From contig NZ_NSGH01000018.1 in NCBI RefSeq assembly GCF_002295105.1, positions 1 through 49,647 of the forward strand: a stretch of 49,647 nt of DNA, read 5' to 3'. This DNA is from Salimicrobium humidisoli. Its GTDB lineage: Bacteria; Bacillota; Bacilli; Bacillales; Halobacillaceae. Below the pieces are notes generated by a model. That model did not search any database, was not told the origin of the DNA, and saw only the letters and a list, made by a program, of their open reading frames with translations. Of this stretch, positions 18,583 to 26,648 are shown piece by piece; the stretch's first letter is position 1, and every line of letters starts with the position of its first letter. Made by a program: the position numbers and the translations under genes.

Positions 18583-19476
18583 TTATTCCTCCTCATTTAT
18601 GGCAAGTGCCAGTGAAAACAGCTTGTTCTCGGTACTGTCGGATCTCGAAGTCAAAACAATCGGCGCCCGAGCTCCTGCAATAATCCCCGCTACCCTTGCC
18701 TTTCCAAAAAATACAAAAGATTTATATAATACATTAGCCACCTCAATATCAGGTGCTACTAATATATCAGCATGACCCGCTACCCTGGAAGTAATACCTT
18801 TCTTCCTGGCAGCCTCTTCGTTGATCGCGTTGTCAAAAGCCAACGGACCGTCGACGATACATCCCGCTATTTGTCCCCGCGCATTCATTTGACTGAGCAG
18901 TGCTGCGTCGGTAGTAGCTTCCATCGATGTATTCACCGTTTCAATAGCAGCCAGCGGAGCTACGAGCGGTTCGTCGATGCCCGTCCTGCGGGCAACGTGT
19001 GCCGCATTTTCGATTATCTGTTTCTTCTCGTGGAGATCCGGACTGATATTCATTGCGGAATCTGTAAGGAACAGGACTTTTTCGTATTCCGGAAAATCGA
19101 AAAGGGCAACGTGCGAAAGTATTTTGTTCCCTTTCAGTCCATAGTCCCTGTGGAGGGCCTGTTTCATAAGTGTGCCCGTATCTACGTGGCCCTTCATAAG
19201 AACATCTGCCGCATTACCGCTCACCGCTTTTACAGCCATCTCTGAAGCGCTGCCGGAAGAGACATGTTCTACAGTTATTCCCTGTTCAAGAGAGATACCG
19301 TTTTCTGCCGCAATACTTTTGATTTTCTCCCCGTCGCCGAACAGGCGGAAATCGCACAACTCTTCCTCCACTGCACGAGCCACTGTTTTTAAAATCCCGG
19401 GTTCATCCGCCTGAGCTACGGCCACCGTGCGCCTGTTGGCATTCGATTTATGCAGCAGCTGATCCAGTCGTTTCAT
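18583..19476 (-). CDS. ptb: Phosphate butyryltransferase
   Basis: A 297-residue enzyme of the phosphate acetyl/butyryltransferase family. It exchanges CoA for phosphate on butyryl-, isobutyryl- or isovaleryl-CoA; with butyrate kinase this salvages acids into CoA esters or yields ATP. The C-terminal [23 protein letters not shown] region is the family signature, and [14 protein letters not shown] is the internal conserved block. Its ribosome site overlaps the bkdR stop codon, 11 nt away, so it has no promoter of its own between the two genes. Confidence 0.95.
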   Translation of the reverse strand: MKRLDQLLHKSNANRRTVAVAQADEPGILKTVARAVEEELCDFRLFGDGEKIKSIAAENGISLEQGITVEHVSSGSASEMAVKAVSGNAADVLMKGHVDTGTLMKQALHRDYGLKGNKILSHVALFDFPEYEKVLFLTDSAMNISPDLHEKKQIIENAAHVARRTGIDEPLVAPLAAIETVNTSMEATTDAALLSQMNARGQIAGCIVDGPLAFDNAINEEAARKKGITSRVAGHADILVAPDIEVANVLYKSFVFFGKARVAGIIAGARAPIVLTSRSDSTENKLFSLALAINEEE

Positions 19477-19487
19477 TGCTCCACCTC

Positions 19488-21530
19488 CTACTCTTTAGTA
19501 TCGTTCTTGCTTAACCCGTATTTATCAAGCTTATAGTAGAGATTCCGGAGAGACACCCCTAATGCTTTGGCCGTTCTCGTCTTATTGAAATTATGAGTGC
19601 GATACGCCTGTACGAGCACCTGTTTTTCATACTGCTCGACCACTTCCTGAAGCTGGAAGTCCTCCCAGTCTGCTCTTCTGTTGAATTCGGCAGTAATGTC
19701 GCTGCTCAAAGCGGGGAGATGGTGAGCTCTTATCACCGTACCGGAGTGTTCCATATTTATGAATGCTCTTCCGAGAATGTTTTCGAGTTCCCTTATATTT
19801 CCCGGCCACTCATAATTCATCAGCCTTTCGAAAGCCTCCCTGTCCACTTCCTCCACTTTACGTCCGTAAGCATCATTCAGCTTTTCCAGAAGAAAAGGGA
19901 TGAGTTCGACGAGGTCTTCTTTCCTTTCCCGGAGAGGCGGGATATGTATCGGCAGTTTGTTCAGACGGTAGTAGAGGTCTTCCCTGAAAAACTCGTTACC
20001 GATAGCTTTTTCCAGGTTCATGTTCGTAGCTGCTATGATTCTTACATCAATTTTGCTGGCGTGGCTGCTTCCGAGTCTTTTCACTTCTTTTTCCTGCAAC
20101 ACTCTCAACAGTTTAGCCTGTATTTTAACGGGCAGTTCACCGATTTCATCCAAAAACAGAGTGCCTTTATGAGCCTCTTCGAAATAACCTTCTCTGCCTG
20201 GGGAGCCCGCCACTCCGAATAACTCTTCCTCTATATAATCATGTGCCATAGTGGCGCAGTTGATTCTGATGAATTTACGGTCGGAACGTTCGCTTTCATG
20301 ATGTATGGCATGAGCCAGAAGTTCCTTACCCGTTCCGGACTCCCCGCGCAGAAGAACGGTCACGGAGGTATTGGCAGCGATTTTGGCCTGGTCGATGACT
20401 AATTGAAGCGCTTCCGATTTTCCTAACAGATCTTTGAAGGTGTAGGAAGCTTTCAAACTTCTGATGAGCTGTTTCGCTTTGGACAACTCTTCATTCAGCT
20501 GATAAAGTTCCGATACGTCATGCAGAACTCCGACACTTCCTTTAATTACATCTTCCACGATTATCGGAGCTACGTTTACGAGGACATCCCTCTTTTTGGG
20601 ACCGACTTTCATCTGTACTCCTCTTACAGGTTCTCCGGTACGCAACACCTGCATATGCATACTTTCACCTTCTGAGATGTCGGCAGTGGCCGGTTTGCCT
20701 ATCACCTGTGGTTCTGTAAGGCCGGTGATTTTAGTGTATGCAGGATTGATCATCAGCCCGTTCCCTTTTTCATCCACTACGGAGATGGCTTCTTCCGAAG
20801 AATTGATGATAGCTTCCAGCATGGTTGTCACTTCTTTGATGTCTGTCAGTTCTTCGGCAAGTGCCACCGCTTCTGTGATGTCTTTGAATATAGCGTATGC
20901 CCCTATGATGTTGCCCGAAGCATCGACCATCGGAATTCTTGTGGACAGAAGTTTTTTCCCATTCGGGAGGGACACTTCTTTATTTATCTGTTTCTCCTTC
21001 GTCGTAAGTAACTCAGGAAGTTTTGTAAGCGGTATCACATCTGTTACAGGACGATCCACCACCTGCTCTTTGGTGGTATGTAGTATTCTTTCGGCACTCT
21101 GATTGATAAAAACCACTTTGTTGTGAGAATCGATGACGATCATTCCATCGTGGATACTGTTCAGAATTAAATCCTGATTATGTGCCTGTTCACTTTTTTC
21201 GGAGATGAGTGAATTCTTCTCTTCAAGCAGCGCGGATATAACGTAAGCGATTGCTCCGGGAACGACAACTATATCTTTAGAAGTCCTCCTTTGCAGCTCT
21301 TTGAAGACTTCTTCTTCACCGGTCGCCTCGAAAATTATATCCACCGATTCATCCAGCCAGTGTTCCCAGTTCTCCCCGGATGGAATGCCGAATTCTGCAG
21401 CTTTTTTCAGACCTGCAGCCCCGGGATTTATGTCGGTGATCGCTGCAATCTCTAACTGATCCGTTTCTTTCAGCAGATTCAATAGAGCGCTTCCCCCGGT
21501 TCCGGCACCTACAATAATTACACGTTTCAT
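19488..21530 (-). CDS. bkdR: BkdR-type AAA+ transcriptional regulator lacking the GAFTGA loop
   Basis: This 680-residue regulator has an N-terminal Rossmann-like domain (GAGTGGSALL at 8-17), two PAS domains (about 118-225 and 233-345), an AAA+ ATPase (about 365-610) and a C-terminal Fis-type helix-turn-helix (about 635-675). Walker A is GESGTGKE (396-403), Walker B is LFLDEIGELP, and the arginine finger region FREDLYYRL is present. The sigma54-contacting loop is not: between ELFG and YFEEAHKGTLFL, where relatives carry about 16 residues including GAFTGA, only GVAGSPGREG is found. ATP hydrolysis may be retained, but sigma54 activation is doubtful. The start at 21530 is set by the Rossmann motif and AGGGTG upstream. 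It heads the bkd operon and presumably senses branched-chain metabolites. Confidence 0.93.
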   Translation of the reverse strand: MKRVIIVGAGTGGSALLNLLKETDQLEIAAITDINPGAAGLKKAAEFGIPSGENWEHWLDESVDIIFEATGEEEVFKELQRRTSKDIVVVPGAIAYVISALLEEKNSLISEKSEQAHNQDLILNSIHDGMIVIDSHNKVVFINQSAERILHTTKEQVVDRPVTDVIPLTKLPELLTTKEKQINKEVSLPNGKKLLSTRIPMVDASGNIIGAYAIFKDITEAVALAEELTDIKEVTTMLEAIINSSEEAISVVDEKGNGLMINPAYTKITGLTEPQVIGKPATADISEGESMHMQVLRTGEPVRGVQMKVGPKKRDVLVNVAPIIVEDVIKGSVGVLHDVSELYQLNEELSKAKQLIRSLKASYTFKDLLGKSEALQLVIDQAKIAANTSVTVLLRGESGTGKELLAHAIHHESERSDRKFIRINCATMAHDYIEEELFGVAGSPGREGYFEEAHKGTLFLDEIGELPVKIQAKLLRVLQEKEVKRLGSSHASKIDVRIIAATNMNLEKAIGNEFFREDLYYRLNKLPIHIPPLRERKEDLVELIPFLLEKLNDAYGRKVEEVDREAFERLMNYEWPGNIRELENILGRAFINMEHSGTVIRAHHLPALSSDITAEFNRRADWEDFQLQEVVEQYEKQVLVQAYRTHNFNKTRTAKALGVSLRNLYYKLDKYGLSKNDTKE

Positions 21531-21552
21531 TTCATCACACCCTGCAACTTTT

Positions 21553-21586
21553 TGCACACTTAAATCATAAATGATTATGCACACTT
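21553..21586 (-). promoter_or_regulatory. Operator-like direct repeats and palindrome at the bkdR promoter
   Basis: TGCACACTT occurs at 21553-21561 and again at 21578-21586, exactly 25 bp apart. Between them lies the perfect palindrome AATCATAAATGATT (21563-21576). The repeats flank the -10 element of the predicted promoter, the layout expected of a repressor or autoregulator site. Confidence 0.55.
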
Positions 21587-21592
21587 TAGCAA
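21564..21592 (-). promoter_or_regulatory. SigmaA-type promoter of the bkdR-bkd operon
   Basis: On the minus strand TTGCTA (21587-21592) and TATGAT (21564-21569) are separated by 17 bp, about 34 bp before bkdR. No -24/-12 element with an invariant GG/GC pair was found here or between bkdR and ptb. Confidence 0.5.
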
Positions 21593-21665
21593 TAGTGAAA
21601 CTTTTCCCTAGTTACATAATTTTTGCTATACTGAGACTAATGTTAAGAAAAAAGGAGTACGGCAT

Positions 21666-21899
21666 ATGCGTTTAGTTGCACTGCTTATATTAGTGGCACC
21701 CGGGGTTCTCGCCGTCTATGGAATCAAACTTATCAGGGATTCCTTATTCGGCGAACTGCAGCCCCTTTTTCTCCACCTGTTCCTCCAGGGTGTTGCAGGA
21801 GTTGTATTTGTAATCGGCGGTCTCTTTTTCATCGGAGGATTCATTCTGCATCGCGACAGAAAAAGAAACAAAACGAAAGGCCGTTTTGAAAACAGGTAG
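21666..21899 (+). CDS. DUF2627 small membrane protein (YqzF-like)
   Basis: A 77-residue protein with two membrane helices (about 3-22 and 36-60) and a basic, hydrophilic tail (HRDRKRNKTKGRFENR). It matches the DUF2627/YqzF family, whose gene also lies next to bkdR in B. subtilis. No function is known. It is transcribed divergently from bkdR, with AAAGGAG before the ATG, and is followed at once by a terminator. Confidence 0.85.
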   Translation: MRLVALLILVAPGVLAVYGIKLIRDSLFGELQPLFLHLFLQGVAGVVFVIGGLFFIGGFILHRDRKRNKTKGRFENR

Positions 21900-21922
21900 A
21901 GCTTGAAAAGCTCTACTTTTTT
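21896..21922 (+). terminator. Terminator after the DUF2627 gene
   Basis: A 9-bp stem (21896-21904 with 21908-21916) with a 3-nt loop is followed by six T's. The stop codon of the DUF2627 gene lies inside the stem. Confidence 0.88.
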
Positions 21923-21968
21923 GTTCCCGTCCAGTATATTTAATTTTCCTTCAGAAAGGGAGTTGGCT

Positions 21969-23873
21969 ATGGAAGTGAATTTAGACGTTTGGAGACATCA
22001 ATATCCGTTCGAACTGCTGAACGAAGAAGAATTTACGGAGCTATTCCGAGAGTCAACCCGGGAAGAGTACTCAAAAAATGAATTCGTCATCCACGAAGAC
22101 CAGAGCGAAACGGACGTACACATACTGATTGAAGGCCTGGCAGACAGCATTATGCACCGGGCGGACGGGACTCAGCATTCGATCCGCTATTTTTACCCCG
22201 GTGATCTCATCGGTCTCATGGTTCTATTGACCAGTGAAAAGATGCGTTTCTCGGTCAGATGCCTCGAGTCTGTCCAGACTTTAAAGCTTAAACGTGCTTC
22301 CTTCCTGAAAATAATGAAAGACAACCCGACATTTTCGAATGTTATTCTCGACAGGCTAAGCGGTTTGACCAAAAGTCTTTACGACGAAGTCAAGTATAAA
22401 AGTTCTGACGAGGAAGAAGAAAATGAGAGCGGTCTTTTCAAAGAACGCATTAAGAGATACATGGAGAAACCGGTATTCATCCAGCCCTCCCGCACTATAG
22501 CCGAAGCTGCCCAGGTGCTTCGCAAGGAAGAGGTGGAAGGCCTTCTCGTATCGGACAACAGACAAAATTTCAAAGGTATGATCAGTTATCATGAAATCGT
22601 GGAAGCTTTTATGAATGGCGAATCTTACGCTTCCGTCAGTAAATATATGAAGGATGAAAACTTCAGTGTAGGCGAGCAGGATTTCATTTTTGATGCACTC
22701 AGCTTTTTAAAACACCACCCTGCCACCGTTATCCCTGTTATGCACAAGGATCAGGTAGCCGGGATTTTGAGGCAATCTTCGTTCATTCAAATTAATCAGT
22801 CTGTTTACTTCGACCTGACGTACAGAATTTCAAACGCCAGAACACTGGAAGAATTAGTGAAACTCTCTCCCGTGTACAACAGGAAATTCCAGGAGTTCGT
22901 ACGAAGTCTTATCGATGATCAGATGCTTGCTTATCATATCGCTGAATTAATAACGAACTATAACGACCGCATCCACAAACAGATCATCCAGCTTGCAGAA
23001 GATGAAATGGTTAGTCTCGGCTACGGTGCGCCCCCTATCAATTACTGTTTTTTAATTATGGGAAGCGGCGGGCGGAAAGAACAGACCTTTTCCACCGACC
23101 AGGATAACGGCATCATTCTCGCCGATTATGAATCTTCCAGAAACAAAGAAAAGATTGAAGCCTACTTTTCCCGCTTCACAAAGAGAATCAATGACATGCT
23201 GGATGAGTGCGGTTTCCCCTACTGCAGCGGCGGAATTATGGCTAAAGAGAAAAAATGGAGAAAAAACGAACAGGAATGGAGAACAAGCGTGGACGAATGG
23301 ATAAAAAAGCTGGATGCCGAAGAGATAAGAGACTTTACGATTTTCATGGATTTCCGCCCTGTGTTCGGTGACTACACGCTTGCCTATGAGCTGAAAAAAT
23401 ACGTATCCAATAAAGTGAAAAATTCTCTCGGGCTCCACCAGCTGCTTATGAAAGACACTTTGAGATTCCGCGTTCCGGTCCAGCCGTTCGGACGTATAAA
23501 CAGTTTCGGGAAGAAACGTTTACTCGATTTAAAGAAATCGGCCACTATGCAGATCGTTAACGCTGTTCGTATTTACAGTATGAAATACGGTGTGGAAGTG
23601 AATAATACCGTACAACGCCTGACTTTATTGGCCGAAGAAAATCACTTTCATCCCCGGGATGTGGAAAATGCGAAACTGTCCCTTCATAGGCTTATGCTGT
23701 TCCGACTGACGTCAAATCTTGAACAACTCGAAAACGGTTCTCCCCTCAGTAACTATGTCTCTCTTGTGAAGTTCCAAAAACAGGAAAGACGTTCATTGAA
23801 AGAAGCCCTGAATGTTGCGAAGCGTCTTCAGCAGGTGCTTGAGTTAAGCTATAATCGGAATCGGGTGATGTAA
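21969..23873 (+). CDS. cNMP-binding/CBS/DUF294 nucleotidyltransferase-like signalling protein
   Basis: A 634-residue multidomain protein. Residues about 15-130 form a cyclic-nucleotide-binding-like domain (FVIHEDQSETDVHILIEG, YFYPGDLIG). About 160-275 are two CBS repeats. About 285-470 form the DUF294 nucleotidyltransferase domain with the GSGGRKEQ (365-372) and DQDNG (377-381) motifs of the GlnD-type superfamily. The rest is the DUF294 C-terminal helical domain. The ATG at 21969 follows AAGGGAG; the longer open frame would start inside the preceding terminator. It overlaps the next gene (exonuclease) by one base. In many bacteria this pair sits beside acetate or short-chain acid uptake genes. 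A role in adjusting acid metabolism to nucleotide signals is inference only. Confidence 0.88.
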   Translation: MEVNLDVWRHQYPFELLNEEEFTELFRESTREEYSKNEFVIHEDQSETDVHILIEGLADSIMHRADGTQHSIRYFYPGDLIGLMVLLTSEKMRFSVRCLESVQTLKLKRASFLKIMKDNPTFSNVILDRLSGLTKSLYDEVKYKSSDEEEENESGLFKERIKRYMEKPVFIQPSRTIAEAAQVLRKEEVEGLLVSDNRQNFKGMISYHEIVEAFMNGESYASVSKYMKDENFSVGEQDFIFDALSFLKHHPATVIPVMHKDQVAGILRQSSFIQINQSVYFDLTYRISNARTLEELVKLSPVYNRKFQEFVRSLIDDQMLAYHIAELITNYNDRIHKQIIQLAEDEMVSLGYGAPPINYCFLIMGSGGRKEQTFSTDQDNGIILADYESSRNKEKIEAYFSRFTKRINDMLDECGFPYCSGGIMAKEKKWRKNEQEWRTSVDEWIKKLDAEEIRDFTIFMDFRPVFGDYTLAYELKKYVSNKVKNSLGLHQLLMKDTLRFRVPVQPFGRINSFGKKRLLDLKKSATMQIVNAVRIYSMKYGVEVNNTVQRLTLLAEENHFHPRDVENAKLSLHRLMLFRLTSNLEQLENGSPLSNYVSLVKFQKQERRSLKEALNVAKRLQQVLELSYNRNRVM

Positions 23874-24592
23874 TGCTGCCAGTAGACCTTCAAATTTTAA
23901 AATACATCTTTATAGAAAAACCTATATACTATTTCAAAATGAAACCTTACTTTGAAACCGAAGAATATAACGACCTATGTACTTATATGGAAAACAGAGA
24001 GGAAAGTAACAGTTCGGATTTCTTAAAAGAAAGGGAGTACACGGTGTTCGACCTTGAAACGACCGGATTCCTCCCGGAAATAGGACATGAAGTACTCTCT
24101 ATCGGGGCTGTGAGAATAGATGGAGAAGGACAGAAATCCGGGGAGATGCATCAGCTGATCAGACCGATCAGACCCGTACCGAACCATATCCTCTCTCTTA
24201 CCAATTTATCGAGAGAAGACCTTGATCGTGCCGAATCTTTTATTACGGGTTTCCAAAAATTTCTCTCCTTCTCTGAAAACAGTACGCTTGTGGCTCATCC
24301 GGCTCATTTCGACGTACGGTTCCTGAGGGCTATGGTGAAACGCTGGAAATTACCGGAATACTCTCCTGCGTGTATCGATTCGCAACTGATGGCAAAATAT
24401 ACCCTTCCAGGTGTCAGCCACCGGCTGGATCCGTTACTCAACCATTTCAACATCCACAACCTGGAACGACATCATGCTTTAAACGACGCGACGATGACAG
24501 CCCGCCTCTTTACGGAACTCCTTCGTATAGCGGAAAAGGATTTCTTTATCACTTCCTACAGTGTACTTCAGCAAAAAATAAACGAGCAGTGA
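23873..24592 (+). CDS. DEDDh 3'-5' exonuclease (PolC/DnaQ epsilon-like)
   Basis: A 239-residue exonuclease domain protein. The ExoI motif FDLETTGF supplies Asp60 and Glu62, the ExoII region is AHPAHFDVRFL, and ExoIII is HALNDATMTARL with the catalytic His and Asp. About 50 N-terminal residues precede the nuclease fold. It starts inside TAATG, overlapping the DUF294 gene by one base, so the two are translationally coupled. It is not the replicative proofreading subunit but the small stand-alone type that accompanies DUF294 proteins. The substrate is unknown. Confidence 0.87.
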   Translation: MLPVDLQILKYIFIEKPIYYFKMKPYFETEEYNDLCTYMENREESNSSDFLKEREYTVFDLETTGFLPEIGHEVLSIGAVRIDGEGQKSGEMHQLIRPIRPVPNHILSLTNLSREDLDRAESFITGFQKFLSFSENSTLVAHPAHFDVRFLRAMVKRWKLPEYSPACIDSQLMAKYTLPGVSHRLDPLLNHFNIHNLERHHALNDATMTARLFTELLRIAEKDFFITSYSVLQQKINEQ

Positions 24593-24604
24593 ATCTGCTC
24601 GTTT
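24570..24604 (-). terminator. Terminator after the aspartokinase gene
   Basis: A perfect 10-bp stem (24580-24589 with 24595-24604) with a 5-nt loop is followed by a T-rich tract on the minus strand (24570-24579). It overlaps the 3' end of the convergent exonuclease gene. Confidence 0.75.
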
Positions 24605-24624
24605 AAAACCATTTACTTTTATTT

Positions 24625-25974
24625 TCACGAAAAATACATTTTGTACAGTTCCTGGACGGATTTCTCCATCCCGTCTTCATGAATGCCGAACATCATCGAA
24701 ACTTCGGAGGAGCCCTGGTTGATCATTTCAAGATTCACTCCTGCTTTTTCAAAAGCTCTGGCAGCTTTACTTGCAACTCCCACTCTCTGATTCATTCCTT
24801 CCCCGACAATCATAATCATCGCCATGTTGCGTTCGATCTCCACCGTATCCACCTGTAATTCTTCTCTGATCCTTTTTACTACGGTTTGTTCCTTGTGAGG
24901 AGGCAGAACATCTTCCCTGAGAATAATGGACATGTCATCTATACCGGAAGGGGCGTGTTCAAAAGAAACGTCTTCATCTTCAAGTATATGCAAAAGACGG
25001 CGTCCGAACCCGATTTCGCGGTTCATCAGATACTTACTTACATATATAGTCACGAATCCGTCATCGCTCGCTATGCCGACCACGTCCCCGCATGTATCCT
25101 CTCTTTCCGCAACTATCATGGTTCCCGGTGCTTCCGGGTTGTTAGTATTTTTTATACACACGGGTATTTTCTCCTTGAAAGCGGGTATCAGTGCTTCATC
25201 GTGGAATACGGAAAAGCCTGCATAGGAAAGCTCCCGCATTTCTCTGTAAGTCAGGTTCTTCATCTCTTTCGGATTCTTAACGAGAGCCGGGTTCACACAG
25301 TAAACCGAATCAACGTCCGTGAAATTTTCGTAAAGATCGGCTTTGACACCAGCCGCTACAATGGAACCGGTAATATCCGATCCGCCGCGTGAGAAAGTGA
25401 TGAGTTTCCCTTCCTTCGTATAACCGAAAAATCCCGGTATTACGAGAATCCCGTCTTTCTTACGCAATTCATAAAGATGAGCGAAGCTTTCTTCAAGTAC
25501 AAGAGCACCCCCCGGTTCATCTTTCAGAAAGATTCCCGCTTCTTTCGGGTGCACATACGAAGCATTGTGCTTCCTTCCGGACAAAAACGCACTTAAAATC
25601 AGGGCCGTTCCGTCCTCCCCGCATGCTTTCAGTGCATCTATACCGTTCGCGGCTCCTCCTCTGATCATCGCTATCCCTTCATCAATTTTATTCGTAATTT
25701 TCGAAAGAGTTCTGTCAGAAAGGTCCAGATCGTCTATAATTTCCTTAAAACGGTTCCTCACCTTCTCGTAAATATCTTCGTTCATCTGATTGTCGTCTAC
25801 GGATTCCCCCAGCTGAATGAGCAGATCAGTGACCTTCTCATCATGTGCAGTCCGCTTGCCCGGGGCCGAAACGACGACGACCGTCCGTTCAGGATCGCTC
25901 TCCAGAATTTCCGTCACTTTTTTTAATTGTGCCGCACTGGCTACAGAACTTCCTCCGAATTTCACTACTTTCAT
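24625..25974 (-). CDS. Aspartate kinase (class III-like, monofunctional)
   Basis: A 449-residue enzyme phosphorylating aspartate, the first step to lysine, threonine, methionine and diaminopimelate. The N-terminal VVKFGGSSVA motif and the FSRGGSDITGSIVA block define the amino acid kinase domain. Two ACT domains (about 305-449) would bind the feedback inhibitor. Length and sequence are closer to the YclM/ThrD type of B. subtilis than to the alpha/beta LysC type. AAGGGAG precedes the ATG. No lysine riboswitch or T-box was recognised upstream. This gene does not occupy this position in B. subtilis. Confidence 0.92.
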   Translation of the reverse strand: MKVVKFGGSSVASAAQLKKVTEILESDPERTVVVVSAPGKRTAHDEKVTDLLIQLGESVDDNQMNEDIYEKVRNRFKEIIDDLDLSDRTLSKITNKIDEGIAMIRGGAANGIDALKACGEDGTALILSAFLSGRKHNASYVHPKEAGIFLKDEPGGALVLEESFAHLYELRKKDGILVIPGFFGYTKEGKLITFSRGGSDITGSIVAAGVKADLYENFTDVDSVYCVNPALVKNPKEMKNLTYREMRELSYAGFSVFHDEALIPAFKEKIPVCIKNTNNPEAPGTMIVAEREDTCGDVVGIASDDGFVTIYVSKYLMNREIGFGRRLLHILEDEDVSFEHAPSGIDDMSIILREDVLPPHKEQTVVKRIREELQVDTVEIERNMAMIMIVGEGMNQRVGVASKAARAFEKAGVNLEMINQGSSEVSMMFGIHEDGMEKSVQELYKMYFS

Positions 25975-26190
25975 ATGTACAGCTCCCTTTTAATATGGTA
26001 AAGAATTAGATAATTAAAAATTTTAACACATACCTCCCCACATTTCGAATGGTTTTTGTGATCCACCGGAACGTTCTGAAAGAAATAACTACACTTTCTG
26101 CATATAAAAGGGTGTATCCGCCGTAAAGACCTGATAAAACGCTCATGTGGGCGTTCAGCTTGCAAAGAAACACAAGATTTCTCTGCGTCT

Positions 26191-26320
26191 TTCCCGCGGG
26201 ACGAATACCAATCGCTTTCCGTGGACGAACGCCCGAGCCTCCTCGAGTAAACCTTCACTGCGGGGTCTAGGATCGCCCGTTTTTCCGCAGGAGTCTCCTG
26301 GTATTCGTCCGCCCTCCAGT
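26191..26320. repeat. Dispersed palindromic intergenic repeat of Bacillaceae type
   Basis: A perfect 12-bp inverted repeat (26199-26210 with 26299-26310) bounds a GC-rich core with the segments CGCTTTCCGTGG, GAGCCTCCTCGAG, CTGCGGGGTCT and CCGCAGGAGTCTC. I recognise this order from a repeat family found in many copies between genes of Bacillus-like genomes, often mis-annotated as small proteins. The short open frames across it are therefore not credited. The flanks 25975-26190 hold only the AT-rich aspartokinase leader. Confidence 0.75.
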
Positions 26321-26367
26321 GACTCTTGTTCGCTTACATTCTCTTTTTCACACAAGCGATGATAGAC

Positions 26368-26519
26368 TCAGCCGTGCAGTTCTTTTTGAATCAGCCAGAC
26401 AGGACCGAAAGAAAAATCTATTTGTTGCTCAATTTTACAGAGGAGATGTTCTTCAGGGACAATTTCTTCAATGGTAATCATTCAGATTCCACTATGTTGC
26501 TTTGTTCTGGATTGAAATA
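26368..26519 (-). pseudogene. Broken N-terminal remnant of an IS1182-type transposase
   Basis: In two frames the minus strand reads NPEQSNIVESE and then, after a +1 shift, MITIEEIVPEEHLL followed by KIEQQIDFSF, then a stop. This resembles the conserved N-terminus of IS1182-family transposases (a VPxxHLLRKI block followed by IDFSF). The catalytic domain and terminal repeats are gone. It lies between the dispersed repeat and the recN terminator. Confidence 0.6.
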
Positions 26520-26591
26520 TCAAATCACTTTTCGTTGATAAGCTACAATTATTATAACGAATTAACGCGGTGGTTCAATAAAATCGGAAAA

Positions 26592-26623
26592 CAAATAAAA
26601 GCTGCCGATACTTTCTCGACAGC
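26592..26623 (-). terminator. Terminator of the long nusB-recN operon
   Basis: An 8-bp stem with one G-U pair (26601-26608 with 26616-26623) is followed by TTTTATTT on the minus strand. A second palindrome, GCCCACGTGGGC (26633-26644), lies between it and the recN stop codon. Confidence 0.7.
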
Positions 26624-26648
26624 CTGATGGGCGCCCACGTGGGCACTT

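Noticed and set aside
21542-21557. Possible sigma54 -24/-12 promoter before bkdR (TTGCA element)
   Set aside because: The -12-like TTGC is present but the invariant GG at -24 is absent, and the element would sit only about 12-15 bp from the start codon.
25975-26190. Lysine riboswitch or T-box before the aspartokinase gene
   Set aside because: The leader is short and AT-rich, and no conserved L-box or T-box segments or antiterminator could be recognised.
26155-26355. Small proteins predicted across the dispersed repeat
   Set aside because: The frames are by-products of the palindromic, GC-rich repeat and match a known pattern of mis-annotation.
26633-26644. GCCCACGTGGGC palindrome after recN as a regulator site
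   Set aside because: It lies between a stop codon and a terminator, where an operator has no obvious use; it is more likely part of the 3' structure.
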